Source: Paralithodes platypus
Lineage: Eukaryota; Arthropoda; Malacostraca; Decapoda; Lithodidae
NCBI GenBank assembly: GCA_032716605.1
Contig: CM064551.1
Coordinates: forward strand, 47,738,674 to 47,802,673
Direction: 5' to 3'
DNA length: 64,000 bases
The position numbers and the translations under genes were made by a program. The notes under the pieces are model-generated. The model saw only the letters and a program-made list of their open reading frames with translations, ran no database searches and was not told where the DNA came from. The stretch's first letter is position 1, and every line of letters begins with the position of its first letter. This document shows, piece after piece, positions 53,301-63,559 of the stretch.

Positions 53301-56300
53301 GTGAAAGCTTGGTGGACAAGGAACAATATATTTTGCAGGTAGTAGGGGTAGGCAGCCCCGCCCAGGGAAGTACTACCGCCAAGGTTTCGGGAGACTCAGG
53401 GAATAGCCTGAATTCCATTTTCTCTCCCAGGCCTTGGTAGCTGGATACATATCTTTCTGCCTCACACATCAGGGGTATCAGGAAAACCCTCTTTATATAA
53501 CATACACATCCAACTTCACGACATTGCCCTACATCGCTATCCTCTATCCATAAAATACTACTCTTCCCACTACATACCATACATGTAACACCATACCTTA
53601 CCTTAAATATGGCAGTACAATTGTTAAGAGCAAACCTGGTGGTCCCTCGGATATCCACCCCCGGCAGGGTTGGGTTATTGACACAGGGCCCTCCCGGTCG
53701 TCATCATGCGACTGTGTCAAGAGCATTGCAACGTCCCAAAGCTGCTTGTCAGTACAGCTATTTCTTTAGTAATATAAGGGGACTTCACTCTAACATCAAT
53801 TCTGTACACCAATTTCTTCAAGCAGAATCCCCTACTCTCCTTTTTTTGACAGAGACTCAAGTAACATCCACATCTGACACATCTAGATTTAATTTTCCAG
53901 GTTATCAACTGCTCCAAAATTTCAGACCTAAAGGTGGTGTATGTTGCTTCGCAAAATCCGAAATTGCCCTGGAGGAGGTTACTAGTTTCAATTGTCCCTA
54001 TTTTGATTATTCTATATACAAATTAATTTCTGCTGGTAAATTTAAATACATATGTTGCATCTACCGTTCCCCAAATACTCCTCCAGAGCAAAGTCTTTTT
54101 GATTCTCTGTCCTCACAACTCAGTGTCCTCAACTTAAATGCTTCTTCTGAAATCACTGTGTTGGGTGATTTTAATGTCCATAATGTTGAATGGCTCACTC
54201 ATTCAGCCAGGACTGATGATGCTGGTCTTGAATGTGAGCTATTTGCAGACTCATTTAATCTCATTCAACTAGTCAACCAACCCACCCGTGTACCAGATAA
54301 TCCTAATCATAATTCCCACCTACTGGACTTATTTTTAACAACCAATTCAGAAAATTATGATGTTACAGTGAGGTCCCCACTTGGATCTTCTGATCACTGT
54401 CTGATACAGGCCACCTGTCTATCACCTACCACACCTTCCCACTCTGAACCTGTTTTGGTGACTAAATGGCATTACGATAGGGCAGACTGGGAGGGTCTTC
54501 AAGGTTTCTTTATTGATATTCCCTGGACCTCTTTCTTTTCTAATGATGCACACTCCACCTTGAGCCACATACAAGATTTTGTAAAAATTGGAATGGAAAC
54601 TTTTATTCCTCATCAAAAGTACAGTAAAAGATCTAATTCACCTAAATGGTTTGACCATAATTGTGCTAGAGTAACTGAACAAAAAGCAATAGCCTACAAT
54701 GCATACACAAGATCAAAAACACATGAAGCCTTTAATTACTTTAGAAACATCAGAAATCATGCCAAAACTGTATTAAACCTAACTAAATCAAACTTTCTCC
54801 ATAAGCAGGCAAATAAACTTCTAAATAATCCAAATGATAACAAAATATTTTGGTCTACTCTTAACTCATTCAAATCCAACTTCACTACTGCTTCATCCAT
54901 TCCACCATTAAAATCTCCGACTGGCAATCTTGTAAGTGACCCACGAGGTAAAGCTAACCTTCTTGCAGATATTTTCTCCACCAACTCAACCTTAGATGAC
55001 ATAAATCAAGATGTCCCTGTACTTAATTTTAATTCACCTGAAATTCCCTCACTTAAGATCCACACCAGACATGTCAAAACTATTTTGCAGAATCTCTCAG
55101 TAGATAAGGCTCCTGGTCCAGATGAAATTCCTCCAATAGTACTTAAGAATTGCTCCTTGGTGCTCGCTCCTGTATTGGCAAAATTTTTCCGTCTGTGTAC
55201 TCATACCTCATGCTTCCCAGTACCCTGGAAAGAAGCAAACATCCATCCAGTTCCTAAAAAAGGTGCCTCTTCAGATCCATCAAACTACAGACCAATAGCT
55301 ATAACTTCCACTCTTGGCAAAGTTTTTGAAATTATATTAAATAATCACATAATTAAGCATCTGGAGAATAATAAATTAATCAGTGATAGGCAATATGGTT
55401 TTAGACGATGTCGATCAACTGCAGACATTCTTTGCCTTCTTACGCATCAAATCAACCAAGCTACAGACCAACATGGTGAAACACATACAATAGCACTGGA
55501 TATATCAAAGGCATTTGATAGAGTCTGGCATCAATCCTTATTGTCGAAGATGTCACACTACGGCCTTGCATCATTAGTTCCACTAATTTCTTCTTATCTT
55601 CATAACAGAAAAATACGTGTAATGGTAGATGGCCTTTATTCTCAATTTCACTCAATAAATGCTGGTGTTCCCCAGGGATCAGTTTTGGCCCCAACTCTGT
55701 TCCTCATTCATATCAATGATCTCATATCTACCACTCATAATGCAATACATTCCTACGCAGATGACTCAACACTCCACAGTTCCTTCACATTTACCAATTC
55801 TTTCACCCAACCCGATCTTATAAATTCAAAAATAAACACTGCAATTTCTCTGAACCGGGACCTTTCTAGAATTAATGAATGGGGACAAGAGAATCTAGTT
55901 TCCTTTAATGCACAGAAAACCAAGTACATTCAATTTTCTAACCGACAGAATCTCACTGACTCCCATATATTTTTTAATGATGTAAATATTCCCACTTCCC
56001 CTAGTATTGACATTCTCGGTGTAACATTAACTACTAACTTGAGCTGGACACATTATGTTAGAAGCATTGCTAAGAATGCCTCTAAAAAACTGGGACTCCT
56101 GTACAGAGTTCGAGAATTCTTCTCTGACGAGCAGTTGGCCGTAATATATAAAAGTCATGTGCGCTCTCAGATGGATTACTGTTCACCTCTGTGGGGTGGA
56201 AGTGGAGTGGTTGCATTGAGGCAGTTGGACAAAATTCAAAATAAAGCTATTAGATTAATCAATAACCCTGCAATCACACAGGACCTTCCTACATTAGCCA

Positions 56301-56685
56301 TACGAAGAAACGTTGCATCCCTTGCATTATTCTACAGATATTTTCACAGCAATTGTTCCGAGGAACTTGCTTCAATTGTGCCGCCTCTCCACATCTTTCC
56401 CCGTAGAACTAGGGCAGCTGAGAGCGCCCATGAATTTACACTTTCTCCTCCACAATGCAGAACTTCTGCTTATCAGAATTCATTTATCCCCAGAGCTACT
56501 ACTCTTTGGAATTCACTTCCCTCGAATTGCTTTCCACAAACTTACAATCAACAAATGTTTAAATCCAGTTGTTACAAACATTTTATGAATGGAGGATGCC
56601 TTTAGGCACATGGACCTTTTTGTTTTATCTGTGTTTTTCCTTCCTCCGTTCATTGTCTCTTAAAAAAAAAAAAAAAAAAAAAAAA
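53301..56685 (+). mobile_element. LINE with intact ORF and poly(A) tail
   Basis: A plus-strand LINE comprising about 300 bp of upstream sequence, one intact 998-codon frame and a 24-A tail (56662-56685). It interrupts the acidic N-terminal coding region of the piggyBac element. The left boundary is approximate and no target duplication could be settled. The uninterrupted frame and clean tail point to a recent insertion. Confidence 0.8.
53609..56605 (+). CDS. LINE endonuclease-reverse transcriptase, intact
   Basis: 998 residues from ATG 53609. Endonuclease: FFSNIRGLHSNINSV near 53760, LTETQ near 53848, GDFNVH near 54164, GSSDHCL near 54383. RT: SNYRPIAITS near 55279, [12 protein letters not shown] near 55497, [14 protein letters not shown] near 55659, [10 protein letters not shown] near 55751. 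A C-terminal LFYRYFHSNCSEEL ... ATTLWNSLPSNCFPQ block follows, as in many invertebrate LINEs. The protein would nick DNA and prime reverse transcription on the element's RNA. No stops or shifts are seen. It is related to the decayed LINE at 30279-33754. I leave the clade open (Jockey/CR1-superfamily range). No separate ORF1 was found upstream. Confidence 0.9.
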   Translation: MAVQLLRANLVVPRISTPGRVGLLTQGPPGRHHATVSRALQRPKAACQYSYFFSNIRGLHSNINSVHQFLQAESPTLLFLTETQVTSTSDTSRFNFPGYQLLQNFRPKGGVCCFAKSEIALEEVTSFNCPYFDYSIYKLISAGKFKYICCIYRSPNTPPEQSLFDSLSSQLSVLNLNASSEITVLGDFNVHNVEWLTHSARTDDAGLECELFADSFNLIQLVNQPTRVPDNPNHNSHLLDLFLTTNSENYDVTVRSPLGSSDHCLIQATCLSPTTPSHSEPVLVTKWHYDRADWEGLQGFFIDIPWTSFFSNDAHSTLSHIQDFVKIGMETFIPHQKYSKRSNSPKWFDHNCARVTEQKAIAYNAYTRSKTHEAFNYFRNIRNHAKTVLNLTKSNFLHKQANKLLNNPNDNKIFWSTLNSFKSNFTTASSIPPLKSPTGNLVSDPRGKANLLADIFSTNSTLDDINQDVPVLNFNSPEIPSLKIHTRHVKTILQNLSVDKAPGPDEIPPIVLKNCSLVLAPVLAKFFRLCTHTSCFPVPWKEANIHPVPKKGASSDPSNYRPIAITSTLGKVFEIILNNHIIKHLENNKLISDRQYGFRRCRSTADILCLLTHQINQATDQHGETHTIALDISKAFDRVWHQSLLSKMSHYGLASLVPLISSYLHNRKIRVMVDGLYSQFHSINAGVPQGSVLAPTLFLIHINDLISTTHNAIHSYADDSTLHSSFTFTNSFTQPDLINSKINTAISLNRDLSRINEWGQENLVSFNAQKTKYIQFSNRQNLTDSHIFFNDVNIPTSPSIDILGVTLTTNLSWTHYVRSIAKNASKKLGLLYRVREFFSDEQLAVIYKSHVRSQMDYCSPLWGGSGVVALRQLDKIQNKAIRLINNPAITQDLPTLAIRRNVASLALFYRYFHSNCSEELASIVPPLHIFPRRTRAAESAHEFTLSPPQCRTSAYQNSFIPRATTLWNSLPSNCFPQTYNQQMFKSSCYKHFMNGGCL

Positions 56686-56689
56686 TATA

Positions 56690-57312
56690 AGTGCAAGTGA
56701 AGATGACGATTTCGTTGGCTTTGGAGACGACGATAATGTCGATTTATTTGAGGGGGGAGACAGTAGTGATGATCCTGATGTGGAAGTGTTTCAGGAAGGT
56801 GCCATTGAGCTTCCAAGTGTGCTAGAACCTAGGCCTACCCCCTCGCCATCTTTGCTAGGTCAGCCTAGGCCTAGCCCTAGCCCAGGACCTTCCCCTTTAC
56901 CTGCCCGTACGCCCTTGAAAGTGGGCAAATATTTCTATAAACAATCGTTGGTGAAAAGTGCAGCTAAAAAAGCACGCAGGGCAGCCGCAGAAAAGGATAG
57001 GTAAGCTGAAGACAGTGATAATGATGCCGACCCTGGCCTAGCAACCACCCGCATTCCATTGTCCCGACGCCTTGACCCGGGACGCCGCGTGGGTCACCCA
57101 CAGCCCTCGGCTTCATCTCTCCTTCAGGATGACCAAAGGGCCTCTTCAAGTGGTATTACTAGTGTGCCACAGCCCTCAACACACCGCAGAGCATTATTTG
57201 CTCGCCTCGCCGCAAAAGGAGCCCAACTCCCGAGGCCGAGGCTCCCATTGTTGAAGCTCCCGCAGCCTCCCGTGCCCCACACCGCCGACGCCCGGTCACT
57301 TCTTCACCCGAA
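56690..57312 (+). pseudogene. piggyBac transposase N-terminal region, disrupted
   Basis: After the LINE the acidic text resumes (SEDDDFVGFGDDDNVDLFEG), then a Pro/Ser-rich stretch and GKYFYKQSLVKSAAKKARRA, ending at TAA near 57002. The sequence AGGTAAG at the stop could also be a splice donor. Another frame then reads DPGLATTRIPLSRRLDP up to the core. Either frameshifts or an intron separates this from the core; I cannot tell which. Confidence 0.55.
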
Positions 57313-59109
57313 TTGTCTCCTGAAGAGGATGCTGACGACTCCAACATTGCCCCAGATGACCTGACGTCGCCTGAGGAGGAAGAGGAACAGGAACAGGAAC
57401 AGGAAGAGGAAGTCCCGACAAGACGAGCGAGAGGGCGAGGTCGTGGACGTGGTCAGTCTGCCGACGCCCCTGGGCGTGGGCGTGGGCGTGCAGGGCGTCC
57501 GCGTGGCCAAGGGCGTGTGCCTGCTGCACCTGCACGACCTCGAGCATCAGCATCCGACCTGTTTGTGTGGACAGATGGGGCTGATTTTGAGCCAGATTGT
57601 CCTGCCTTTGACGAGGTACAGATGGGTTCCGGGGTGTCACCAACATTTCCCTGTGGCCCAGCTGCTACCCCTAGTGAAATTTTCTGTGGCTTCTATGACA
57701 ATGAAGTCATGGAATACCTCGTCGAGGAGACCAACAACCATCATGAGATCTGTGCCAACTTTCTTGGCAGGAAGACCAGTGCCAAGATGGTGGCATGGAG
57801 AGCTGTCACTGTGGCAGAACTATATGTGTTCTTGGCACTCACAATGCTGATGACACATATCAGGAAGCACGCTCTGGCAGACTACTGGATCACTGGCGAC
57901 ATCATAACGACTCCAGCATTTGGCAAGTACATGTCCAGGGACAGGTACTTCGACATCCTCTCCTATCTCCACCTGACAAACAACATGGCAGTCCACCTTC
58001 CCGACTCATTATGGAAGATCAGGAAGCTGTATAACATGATACGTCATCGGTTCACCACCTACCTGATTCCTTTCCAGAAGATGTGCCTCGACGAGTCTCT
58101 GGTCCTGTTCCGTGGTAGGCTGCACTTCCGACAGTATATCCCGTCCAAGAGACACCGCTTCGGCATCAAGCTCTTCGTCCTCTGCGACTGTTTGACGGAG
58201 TATGTGCTGGACTTTATAGTCTACAGCAGCAAGGCTGGAGAAATTGTGACTGACCCCCTCATTGGTTTTGGTGGCGCTGTAGTGAAGAAGATGATGGAGA
58301 AGCACTTCAATAAAAACCACATCCTCTACACAGATAATTACTACACGTCGCCTCTCCTGACCAAGTACCTCCATGACCGCAAGACCGGAACTGTCGGCAC
58401 AGTCAAGGGCAAGAGGAAGGGCATGCCAGGCTACCCAACCAAGACGAAGAAGGCGGACATCTTCCACAAGAAGAGTGGCCCCATCCTCTCCATCCACTGG
58501 CATGACCAGCGCAAGGTCAACCTCCTCACCACATGCCACAAGGCCGAGATGGTCGCCACAGGGAAGGTGGACCGAAGAACCAAGAACCCCGTCCAGAAAC
58601 CAGCTGCTGTCCTGGATTATAACCTCAACATGCGCCTCGTTGACAAGTCCGACATGCAGATGGGCTTCATCGACTGCCTGCGAACATCTTGCAGGTGGTA
58701 CAAGAAGTTTATCCTGCATACGGTAGATATGTCGGTCCTCAATGCCTACAACATCTACCGTCTGAGGACTCCAGGAGCCAAGAAGTACAAGTCCCTGTGG
58801 AAGTTCCACAAGCAGGTGCTACTTGAGCTCCTGGCTAAACATGTGGGTACACCAGGGAGGCCACTACAAGGACCAGGCCAGCTGGACAGAACGGGGTGTG
58901 CTGAATTTTTCAGGAAGCACCAGCTCAACGCCCTTCCTTTCAAAGCACCAGGTAGTAACGCTAGGAGTCAGAAGAGGTGCCATGTGTGCAGCCACACAAC
59001 TCGCAGACCCCGCAAACCCACAAAAACCACTTGGGAATGCCTCGAGTGTCAAGTTGGACTGTGTGCTGGCACCTGCTTCAACGACTTCCACACTCTAACA
59101 AACTTTTGA
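57313..59109 (+). CDS. piggyBac-type transposase core
   Basis: An open frame of about 598 codons. After an acidic and Arg/Gly-rich lead (about residues 1-75) it contains the DDE_Tnp_1_7-type domain. Candidate catalytic aspartates are in MCLDESLVLFRGRL (codon at 58090), LYTDNYYTSPLL (58333) and RLVDKSDMQMG (58642), matching the piggyBac DDD order. The C-terminus (CHVCSHTTRRP, then WECLECQVGLCAGTCFNDFH) is a Cys/His-rich zinc-binding module. Such proteins cut at the element ends and insert into TTAA in the nucleus. The frame lacks an obvious ATG at its start, so the true N-terminus lies in the disrupted upstream region. The core is intact. MITEs with similar ends lie at 20605, 21337 and 63560. 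Confidence 0.9.
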   Translation: MSPEEDADDSNIAPDDLTSPEEEEEQEQEQEEEVPTRRARGRGRGRGQSADAPGRGRGRAGRPRGQGRVPAAPARPRASASDLFVWTDGADFEPDCPAFDEVQMGSGVSPTFPCGPAATPSEIFCGFYDNEVMEYLVEETNNHHEICANFLGRKTSAKMVAWRAVTVAELYVFLALTMLMTHIRKHALADYWITGDIITTPAFGKYMSRDRYFDILSYLHLTNNMAVHLPDSLWKIRKLYNMIRHRFTTYLIPFQKMCLDESLVLFRGRLHFRQYIPSKRHRFGIKLFVLCDCLTEYVLDFIVYSSKAGEIVTDPLIGFGGAVVKKMMEKHFNKNHILYTDNYYTSPLLTKYLHDRKTGTVGTVKGKRKGMPGYPTKTKKADIFHKKSGPILSIHWHDQRKVNLLTTCHKAEMVATGKVDRRTKNPVQKPAAVLDYNLNMRLVDKSDMQMGFIDCLRTSCRWYKKFILHTVDMSVLNAYNIYRLRTPGAKKYKSLWKFHKQVLLELLAKHVGTPGRPLQGPGQLDRTGCAEFFRKHQLNALPFKAPGSNARSQKRCHVCSHTTRRPRKPTKTTWECLECQVGLCAGTCFNDFHTLTNF

Positions 59110-59480
59110 AGTGGAAGTGACAACAGTGAAAGTGACACTCAAATGTAGGCTAAGAATAATAATATAACTAAGTATTTATTAGTGGCCCCTCCATCATTGA
59201 CGATTATGCCTATTACATAAGGCACCCTCTTCAAACACTCATCCGCCGTAGTTTGAATCTACCGCGCAGAGCATAAAAAATTGAGGAGCCTTCATCATGA
59301 GCGCACGCAACCTCACTCATGGTTCAGTCATTATAAAATTGGGTTCTCACTACGAAAAAACTTCGTAACAAATAAAAAACAAAAAGAAAATAAGAATAAC
59401 TATTCATAAGCTTTCCATATAATCGTGGATGTACTTGTGTGGATCTTTGACCAGACGCTGACTCAGGCGTCATTCTTCCT

Positions 59481-61140
59481 TCTCTGCTCTGCGCTCACCC
59501 TACCCGGACGTGCCTCCCCACGCTCCGCTAGTTCCGCATTTGTTGCGTCCCTAGTGAGTTTTTTCTCATTTGTTTACTCTGGGATGTATCGAGTAAGGTT
59601 AGGATATGCGTAGCAGGGGTGTCCTGGGTGGGTTGCCCGCAGTGCAGTGTATTTTGGGTCGTGTGTTTGGGGCATCTATTTCGGGTGTACCCTCGTGGTC
59701 CCGTGGTGGACGCGTCAACTTTTTCGCGGTTAGCTAGCTTTGTGATGTAGGCGGCTTTCACTACGCGTTATTATGCTTCCTTTTATCTTTCTGATGAGGT
59801 AGCTTTTTCTTCTCTGACGTTCCCAGTGTATTTTTCTTCACTTAGTGAAGTTTTTTCTGGGTCCCGAGTCAGTTCTTCCCTTTGCCGGGAAGTTTTTGCT
59901 ACAGTGGTGTGTTGACGGTGGTTCCTGTTGTGATATAATTCAGTGCTTTTTGTTTATATTACGACATGATTACTTTTTATTTCCGTCTGCCTAGGCCTAG
60001 CCAGCCTCTCGTAGCTTTGCCACATGTACAAGTGTTATTGATTTATGTTATAAATATGTACTACTGTGTCATGTGTGTCCTGGTTTAGTTGTGTATTGGC
60101 TATTTCCACGGACTATTTGTGTGTTCTGGATTAGTTGTGTATTGGCTATTTCCACGAACTAATTATGTGTCCTGGGTTAGTTGTGCTTTGGCTAATTCCA
60201 CGGTCTATTTGGTGCGTTCAGATTGAATCTGAACGGGGTGGGTTGCCTTTTCCGGCGGGTTTTCTCGGTTACACCATGAAAACGCGGCTGGTTGCCGAGT
60301 TTTAATCACGCGTGGTTAAAAAAGGCTTGTTTCCCCCGGCGAGTGGTGGCTTGAGGCTCTCCAGGACTGCGTCTCTGTGGTGGTGCCTGTGTTCAGGCTT
60401 ACTGTGTTTCCCGGCGGGATGACTTTACCCATTTAACTAAGTGTTCATGCGGACACTTGTTGAGTTTAGTTTTTCCCGGTTTTGCAAAGCCAGTAAAACT
60501 AGGCTGTTTGTTGATTGGTCTTTCCTCCCCGGCGATCTTTTGAAAAGAAGTGGGGATAGGAATAATTTGGGGTAACGTTATACTTAAATTCACACCCGGC
60601 GGTTGCACCTGGGGAGGGTGGGATTAACTGATTTGCAATTCAGTGTAGTTGACCAGACAATTGAGGGATACGATAAGTATCGCCGCCATTCAACATACGG
60701 CGATTTAGGACGCTTCGGGAGAAGCCAGATCTAGCATTTTAGACAGGCTTCCCAGTTTTTGATCTGCGAGATAATACGGGGGCCGGCGTCTTTTTATGGG
60801 TTTTCCAGTAAACTTACCAAACCCCACTGGGAAGACTGCGTCATTTATAAAAAGCCATGCTGGTCTTTATATCATGTCAGAGGATATTCATAAATCTTTT
60901 GGACAGGTTAAGATATTCTGAAATCTTTAACTATGAACCTCCCGCGTAGCGAGCCGTGATAGTTGTGTATTACGTCTCGTTACCCGGCGGGTAATTCAAC
61001 ACTTGTGTTCGATCATGTTGGTGTAGCCTTATGAGCATTAATTCCTGGAAATTTTCTTTTTTCCAGGGCTGAGTTCCGGCGGGTCTATAGAGAACCTGGA
61101 GTAAACCCGGGGGTGGGTTCGTTTTCCACCAGTCTCTGCC
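59481..61140 (+). promoter_or_regulatory. DIRS copy D leader
   Basis: Non-coding leader matching those of A and C, with a single copy of the stem-loop TATCGCCGCC..ACGGCGAT (60678-60704), where A and C have two. The unit TGTGTCCTGGTTTAGTTGTG, followed by TATTGGCTA and TTCCACG, is repeated about three times at 60072-60205. It ends at the Gag ATG in the context GCCATGG. Confidence 0.6.
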
Positions 61141-63559
61141 ATGGCTACCCTAGACCCTGTTTTTGCTTTGTGTGTTACACCCTCCTGTTCAGGTATCCCT
61201 ATCTTTTCACACACTCTTTGCATTAGATGTGTTAAATGTTTAGATCGCTCAAGGGGTTTGTGGGTGACGGGGAACTGTACCTTCTGTACTCAATTGAGTG
61301 TTGAAGTATTGCGAGACAATGATAGACCCGCGGCGGTCGCTTTACGGGAAGTCAGGCAGCTGTTGTCCACTTATGCTACCACAGTGGCTCATAAAGCGCT
61401 TCAATGTGATAACTTAATTCTTTGGGATAAATTACTGATTGAGCACCCCTCTATTAAACGTACCTCTAGAGTAATTGTACGAAAGTCGGCAGAGACTGGG
61501 CAGGGTACAGTACTTACTCTGGCCCCTAGCACATCTAAGAGACCTCGTGAACCCACGCCCCCGGTGACAGCCTCCACGTCACGGGCGCGGTCCAGGTCCA
61601 GGTCGCCCCTCAGACAACAGCCGCCTAGTCACTCTTCTTCACCTGCGAGAAAGAAGAGCAAAGAGGAAAAGTCCAAGGGCAGTTCTAGTGATAAATCTGA
61701 GAAGTCCAAGAGCAGTTCTAGTGGAAGATCTAAGTCACACCGCAGCCACAAATCTTCCAGGAAAGATTCTCAGGAACGAAAGGCCTCCCGGCGTTCGCCG
61801 GAGCCTCGTGCCTCACTTTCTGCCTCTACTCCCGACTTATCTAGTGTCCAATCTGATCGGGCGGGAGTGGTGTCAGAGACTGTGGTGGGGGTGTTACCGG
61901 CGGACAGTTTACCAATGGATATTGTAAACTTAGAATTAGAGAGTTCTGTGGGCAGTGATCGCCCTTTAGAAGAGTCTAGTGGGGGCTCAGTGGTTGATGG
62001 TGTATCTGACTCTCAAGGGAGTTCGGGCCAAGGCCTGGGTGTATGGCGGTATTCCCAACCAGGGCATGAAGCCCCACGTCTGGTTCAGGAGCCACAGGTA
62101 CTGGCGGACGTACACCGGGACGCTGTGATCCCATCATCCATTCCAGACTTAACATGGCACCACGATGGGATTCAGGCTTCGGCGGAATCCTCTCATGATA
62201 GGCCAGATGACAAGGATGAGGTGTCTATAATCTCTGACATGGAGGTGCAAGAGTCGGGTTCAGTTCTAGACGACTCACAGGATAGAAATGATTCACCTCT
62301 TAGTTCTTCATCTGCTAAATTTGTCACGGCGGAGGAAATAGATGGGTTATTAGCTACTGCTCTAACTAAATTTTTTGGCCAACAGCCGGAGACTCCTACA
62401 GTGGACCTGGGAGCTTCCATGACAAGTTCAAGTGTTCGGCCTCTGATCGCTTCCATTGCTTTAACTAAGATTCCGCACCCTCCCTCTATATCACTAGGCC
62501 TGCTTCGGCGGCACTGACTACTTCTAGTGTAAGGGTAGTAGCGGATGTGAATCCTCCCCCTTTAGATAAAGCACAGTTAAGAACGGTAGCTATGCCCCTT
62601 TTATACGGTCCAGATGATTCATGGGTACAAATGGTCCCAACTAAGCCAGAGGTAGCACAGTCCACTTTGTCAGGGGAACTTCCAGTGCCACAAGAGTGGG
62701 TAATCCAAGGAAATAAATCTAGAAAGTTACGAGCTTTAGATATTATGGGTAATGTACTTGATGTTAATATTAAGGCCATTCCGAACTATTATCACCATGA
62801 CTATTTTGTGTATACAGCTACACCTGCACTACCCCCTGCATCAGCTTCAAAACTGTTTTCTGACTGGACCAAGCATGACGGTTTTAATGATATAAAAGCA
62901 CTGTCAGCTCTCACTCCAGAATTAGATTTACAAATGGTCACAGGCACAGCCGCTAACCCAGTGTTGAAGGTGGGGCAGTTGGGTCCAGGACCTTGGGTGG
63001 AATGGGAGGTAGAGGCTCAGAACTTTGCGACCACCTTCACCTCAAAATCTTCGCACCAGATTCCTCAGGACAGCCATTCTTGGTTCTCTCTGCCAGTCTT
63101 TTCGGCCGGCGGAGTGCCATCTGCTATGTTTTCTTTTTTAGCTGCGCCCAAAATCAATCTATGCGAACTTAAAGATCCTTTCACTACACCTTCCCCAGCT
63201 CACCTAGACCGGGAGTTTAGGCTACGGGGGAAGGCGTATAGACTTTTTTCCCAATACATTGTTACGCACCAGGTGGCGAAATCTATGCTCAGATCTACTC
63301 AGGCAATCGCGGACGCGGATGTCAGAAGATCGATTGAACTAGCTCGGCGGTTACTCCTTCAGACGTCTATTCAGTCGTTGGGGGATATCCGTACAGCCTT
63401 GCTCGAGACGGTGCGGGCGAGACAGGATCTTAGGATGTCCCTGGTGAAGAAACTAACTGATGGAATTGCGAACCAGGTGGTCATGTCGCTGGTGCTAACC
63501 CCCTCTTTAATGTCCCCTGATGTGTGGAGAACTGTTTTTAACATGGCTCAGGCCTTTAA
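61141..63559 (+). pseudogene. DIRS Gag-like ORF1, copy D, frameshifted and interrupted
   Basis: Opens MATLDPVFALCVTPSCSG with the Cys/His module (HTLCIRCVKCLDRSRGLW, NCTFC). An expanded RS-like region follows (SRARSRSRSPLRQQPP, KSSSSGRSKSHRSHKSSRK). About 13 nt are missing near 62490 relative to copy C, shifting the frame after SIALTKIPHPPSIS. The reading resumes (MNPPPLDKAQLRTVAMPLLY) and runs through GPGPWVEWEVEAQNF to 63559, where a MITE inserted at a TTAA. The Gly-rich tail is beyond the MITE. Confidence 0.85.

Larger units (their letters stand above)
53048..59176 (+). mobile_element. piggyBac transposon, right end lost, split by a LINE
   Basis: Starts after TTAA (53044-53047) with CCCTTCCAGCCCGGGTGTCA, close to the MITE ends at 20605 (CCCGTCCAGCCCCGG) and 21337 (CCCTCCAGCCCCGG). 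It holds a broken N-terminal region (53212-53340 and 56690-57312) and an open transposase core (57313-59109). A LINE lies between about 53300 and 56685. The right end is missing because DIRS copy D begins at 59177, before any GGGTTAA terminus. Confidence 0.85.
59177..63559 (+). mobile_element. DIRS-like retrotransposon, copy D, 5' half
   Basis: Begins TATTAGTGGCCCCTCCATCA at 59177 inside the 3' flank of the piggyBac gene. It has a terminal repeat (to about 59480), a leader, and Gag to 63559, where a piggyBac MITE interrupts it; the rest would lie beyond the window. Its Gag is closer to copy C than to A or B. No target duplication is seen at the left. Confidence 0.85.

Noticed and set aside
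57443..57850. 135-residue frame, with other frames over the piggyBac gene including 58009-58809 on the minus strand
   Set aside because: They are shadows of the transposase frame in GC-rich coding sequence.
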